Source of the DNA: Rickettsiales bacterium
GTDB taxonomy: Bacteria; Pseudomonadota; Alphaproteobacteria; Rickettsiales; UBA8987
NCBI GenBank assembly: GCA_028282625.1
Contig: JANQHP010000034.1
Span: 1-26,484, forward strand
Length of the DNA: 26,484 nucleotides
Reading direction: 5' to 3'
A program made the translations under genes and the position numbers. Below the pieces are notes generated by a model that did no database searches, had not been told where the DNA came from, and saw nothing but the letters and a program-made list of their open reading frames with translations. Positions 23,641-26,484 of this stretch are shown here, in pieces. Position 1 is the stretch's first letter. Each line of letters begins with the position of its first letter.

Positions 23641-24381
23641 ATGTTTGATTTAAAAGATAAAAATATACTCATAACTGGCGCCTCTGGTGGCATTGGCAAG
23701 GCCATTGCATCTGCCTGTATTGCACAAGGCGCTTGGGTTGCTTTTTCTGGTACCAACGAAGCAAAACTCCAAGCCACCGCCAAAGAATTAGGCGCGCCAA
23801 ATGCCATTTGCCTGGCCTGCGACTTATCGGACAAAGCCTCCGTGCAGGCGCTTGGCAAACAGGCGGAAAAAGCGCTTGGGCAAGTAGATATTCTGGTGAA
23901 CAATGCCGGCATCACCCGCGATGGCCTGGCGATGCGCATGAGCGACGATGACTGGCAGGATGTCTTAAACGTGAACCTCACCGCCTCCTTTATCCTGATT
24001 CGCACGCTGCTGCGCGGTATGATGAAGCGCAAACAGGGTCGGATTATCAATATCGGCTCGGTGGTCGGGACCTCTGGCAATGCAGGCCAGGCCAACTACG
24101 CTGCAGCCAAGGCCGGCATGGTCGGCATGACCAAGTCGCTGGCCGCAGAAGTGGCGTCCCGCGGCATTACCGTCAACGCCATTGCGCCCGGCTTTATCCA
24201 AACCGCGATGACCGACGCCTTAAACGAGACCCAACGCGACAACATTCTGGCCTCCATCCCCGCCGGTACACTCGGTACCCCGGAAGATATTGCCGCTGCT
24301 ACGGTGTTCCTTGCCAGTGATGAAGCACGCTATATCACCGGCCAGACCTTGCATGCCAATGGCGGCATGTTGATGGTCTAA
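23641..24381 (+). CDS. fabG: 3-oxoacyl-ACP reductase
   Basis: 246 residues from the ATG at 23641; the frame extends upstream into fabD, but homologues start here (MFDLKDKNILITGASGGIG). It reduces 3-ketoacyl-ACP with NADPH in the elongation cycle. It is a short-chain dehydrogenase: cofactor loop TGASGGIGKA (12-21), NNAG at 87-90, catalytic N111, S140, Y153 and K157 (YAAAK), and PGFIQTAMTD. It lies 13 AT-rich bases after fabD. The acyl carrier protein and fabF genes that often follow are absent; uvrB comes next. Confidence 0.97.
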   Translation: MFDLKDKNILITGASGGIGKAIASACIAQGAWVAFSGTNEAKLQATAKELGAPNAICLACDLSDKASVQALGKQAEKALGQVDILVNNAGITRDGLAMRMSDDDWQDVLNVNLTASFILIRTLLRGMMKRKQGRIINIGSVVGTSGNAGQANYAAAKAGMVGMTKSLAAEVASRGITVNAIAPGFIQTAMTDALNETQRDNILASIPAGTLGTPEDIAAATVFLASDEARYITGQTLHANGGMLMV

Positions 24382-24465
24382 GCACCTTTTTGCGTCGCAA
24401 GGCTTCCTCTCTTGAAAATTTTGGGCTATTCTTTCCGTTTTTGATCGAAAGAAGCCACGCTGCCC

Positions 24466-26421
24466 ATGCCCTTTCAGCTTACCAGTGACTACCAACCTGC
24501 TGGCGACCAACCTGCGGCTATTGCGTCGCTTTTAGAGGGCCTGAAACGTCAACAGCGCGACCAGGTGCTGCTTGGCGTCACCGGTAGCGGTAAGACCTTC
24601 ACCATGGCCAATATCATTGCCAGCACCAACCGCCCTACTCTGATCATGGCGCACAATAAAACTTTGGCCGCGCAACTCTATAGCGAGATGAAGGGGTTTT
24701 TCCCGCACAACGCCGTGGAATATTTTGTTTCCTACTACGACTACTACCAGCCCGAAGCCTATATCCCGACCAGTGATACTTACATTGAAAAAGACTCCTC
24801 CATCAACGAGCAGATCGACCGTATGCGCCATGCCGCCACGCGCGCGTTGCTTGAGCGCCGGGATGTGGTGGTGGTCGCTTCCGTCTCCTGTATTTATGGC
24901 CTGGGCGCACCGGAGCTCTATTTGCAGATGACCTGCAAAGCGGTGCGCGGAGAGCAACACCCCATGCGCGGCTTGATGGAACAGCTGGTCAATCTGCAAT
25001 ATCAACGTAACGATCTGGCCTTTACCCGCGGCACGTTTCGTGTACGTGGTGATACGCTCGATGTATTCCCTTCCCATTTGGAAGACCGGGCCTGGCGGCT
25101 TTCCTTTTTTGGCGATGACTTAGAAGAAATCCATGAGATTGATGCACTGACCGGCCAGAAAACCCAGGCGATGGAAGAAGTCACCTTTTTTGCCAACAGC
25201 CACCACGTCACCCCACGCCCCACGCTTTTGCAAGCCGTCGACCTCATCAAGGAAGAGCTAAGGGAGCGTCTGGAGCATCTGGAGTCACGTGGTCAATTGC
25301 TGGAAGCTCAGCGCCTGCAGCAGCGTACCCAGTTTGACCTGGAAATGATCCGCGAAACCGGCATGTGCAAAGGCATTGAGAACTACTCCCGCTACCTCTC
25401 GGGCCGCAACGCAGGCGAGCCGCCACCCACCTTGTTTGAATATCTGCCCGAAGATGCCCTGCTCTTTGTGGATGAAAGCCATGTGACCGTGCCTCAGATT
25501 GGCGGCATGTTTAATGGGGATCGTGCACGTAAACTGACACTCGTCGAGCACGGATTCCGCCTACCCAGCGCACTGGATAACCGTCCACTTAAAGGCGATG
25601 AATGGGAAGAGATGCGCCCGGAAACGCTATTTATCTCCGCCACACCCGGTCCCTTTGAGCTAGAAAAAACCTGCGGGGAAGTAATCGAGCAGATTATCCG
25701 CCCCACCGGCCTGATCGACCCTACCTGCACCGTTAGACCTACTGCCCATCAGGTGGAAGACATCATCGAAGAATCCAAAGCCTGCGTCGCGCAAAACCAG
25801 CGTGTCTTGATCACCACGTTGACCAAAAAAATGGCGGAAAACCTGACCGAATATATGCAAGAAGCCGGCCTAAAAGTAACCTATCTACACTCGGATGTGG
25901 ATACGGTCGAGCGGGTAGAGATCATCCGTGCGCTCCGGCAAGGCGAGGTGGATATCTTGATTGGCATTAATCTGCTGCGCGAGGGTTTGGATATTCCTGA
26001 GTGCGCACTGGTCGGCATCTTAGACGCCGATAAAACAGGCTTCCTGCGCAGCGAGACCTCGCTTATTCAAACGATTGGCCGCGCGGCGCGCCACGTGGAA
26101 GGACGCGTACTGCTTTATGCCGATGTGATGACCGAGGCGCTGACCAATGCGCTGAAAGAAACCGAGCGCAGGCGTGAGGTGCAGCAGGCTTATAACACCA
26201 AGCACAACATCACACCAAGAAGCGTGCAAAAAGCGCTAGATAGCAGCCTGCAAGGCGCGCAAGAGGTTGCAGAAGAATCGGAGGAAGCAATATCTACCGA
26301 AGAGCTACAGAAAGCGATGCTGGATGCAGCAAACAATCTGGAATTTGAAGAAGCCGCCAGACTACGCGACCTGCTGCACGCAAAAGAAAAAGCACAGCTG
26401 GGCGTGAAAGCGGGTTCATAA
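24466..26421 (+). CDS. uvrB: Excinuclease ABC subunit B
   Basis: 651 residues. UvrB checks DNA for damage after UvrA delivery and recruits UvrC for incision in nucleotide-excision repair. Visible are the Walker A GVTGSGKT (37-44), the beta-hairpin region YYDYYQPEAYIP (about 90-101) that probes between the strands, the DESH helicase motif (about 339-342), the helicase motifs VLITTLTKKMAENLTEYM and GINLLREGLDIPE, QTIGRAARH, and the C-terminal UVR domain (about 605-640, LQKAMLDAANNLEFEEAARL RD) that binds UvrC. Length is slightly below the E. coli protein. It stands after fabG with an 84-base gap and ends at a terminator. Confidence 0.98.
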   Translation: MPFQLTSDYQPAGDQPAAIASLLEGLKRQQRDQVLLGVTGSGKTFTMANIIASTNRPTLIMAHNKTLAAQLYSEMKGFFPHNAVEYFVSYYDYYQPEAYIPTSDTYIEKDSSINEQIDRMRHAATRALLERRDVVVVASVSCIYGLGAPELYLQMTCKAVRGEQHPMRGLMEQLVNLQYQRNDLAFTRGTFRVRGDTLDVFPSHLEDRAWRLSFFGDDLEEIHEIDALTGQKTQAMEEVTFFANSHHVTPRPTLLQAVDLIKEELRERLEHLESRGQLLEAQRLQQRTQFDLEMIRETGMCKGIENYSRYLSGRNAGEPPPTLFEYLPEDALLFVDESHVTVPQIGGMFNGDRARKLTLVEHGFRLPSALDNRPLKGDEWEEMRPETLFISATPGPFELEKTCGEVIEQIIRPTGLIDPTCTVRPTAHQVEDIIEESKACVAQNQRVLITTLTKKMAENLTEYMQEAGLKVTYLHSDVDTVERVEIIRALRQGEVDILIGINLLREGLDIPECALVGILDADKTGFLRSETSLIQTIGRAARHVEGRVLLYADVMTEALTNALKETERRREVQQAYNTKHNITPRSVQKALDSSLQGAQEVAEESEEAISTEELQKAMLDAANNLEFEEAARLRDLLHAKEKAQLGVKAGS

Positions 26422-26452
26422 CATCCACTTCCCCACCCCCCCCCCAACACGC

Positions 26453-26483
26453 AAAAAGGCCCCGGGATTAACCGGGACCTTTT
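26453..26483 (+). terminator. Rho-independent terminator after uvrB
   Basis: AAAAGG and CCTTTT flank a core CCCGG/CCGGG stem (one mismatch) with a short loop around GATTAA, ending in a T-run at the window edge. It is preceded by a run of ten C at 26436-26445. Confidence 0.75.
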
Positions 26484-26484
26484 C

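Noticed and set aside
24532..25077. 181-residue open frame antisense to uvrB
   Set aside because: It lies wholly within conserved uvrB coding sequence and resembles no family; a shadow.
26431..26445. Run of C after uvrB as a phase-variable tract
   Set aside because: It is outside the coding region and not placed between promoter boxes; it may also be a sequencing-length error.
1..26484. CRISPR array or insertion sequence
   Set aside because: No regularly spaced repeat of 24 to 40 bases and no transposase gene is visible.

Overview
The window looks like a chromosome segment of an alphaproteobacterium of moderate G+C with an integrated mobile element at its left end. The alphaproteobacterial reading rests on the style of the housekeeping proteins: RpoD with a long acidic linker, the metG-tatD-dnaG and tmk-holB runs, propionyl-CoA carboxylase alpha and a class Ib aspartate aminotransferase. 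I cannot fix the order from sequence alone.

Region 1 (1 to about 7077) is the tRNA-proximal part of a P4-like integrative element inserted at the 3' end of a tRNA-Glu(TTC) gene (7075-7149, minus strand). Reading away from the tRNA on the minus strand it carries a P4-type tyrosine integrase, a small unknown protein coupled to it by a TAATG overlap, an AlpA-like helix-turn-helix protein, and a primase-helicase whose start overlaps the AlpA-like gene. Next comes a 545-base non-coding block full of inverted repeats (a candidate replication origin and a structured-RNA candidate), a one-span membrane protein, and a DNA methyltransferase with its own promoter. A plus-strand gene converges on the methyltransferase and runs off the left edge. 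The far attachment site is not in the window.

Region 2 (7150 to about 9100) holds small host genes: a pterin carbinolamine dehydratase with a good terminator, a small unknown lipoprotein and a YggS-type PLP protein, the last two convergent around a hairpin.

Region 3 (9178-14428) starts with rpsL-rpsG behind a good promoter but without fusA or tuf. It continues with a propionyl-CoA carboxylase alpha subunit on its own strong promoter, a small unknown four-cysteine protein, an AT-rich immunity-like gene of foreign appearance, and an aspartate aminotransferase.

Region 4 (14443-26421) is a dense plus-strand block of information and membrane-lipid genes: tmk-holB (ATGA overlap), metG-tatD-dnaG (overlapping), rpoD, fabD-fabG and uvrB, closing with a terminator at the window edge. 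The genes serve dTTP supply, clamp loading, priming, initiation of transcription, fatty-acid synthesis and excision repair.

The parts most worth a second look are in the element. They are the nested palindromes beside the primase gene, a tRNA-like closing helix followed by ACCA, a hairpin that would bury the ribosome binding site of the AlpA-like gene, and repeated TGACAG sites over the integrase start.
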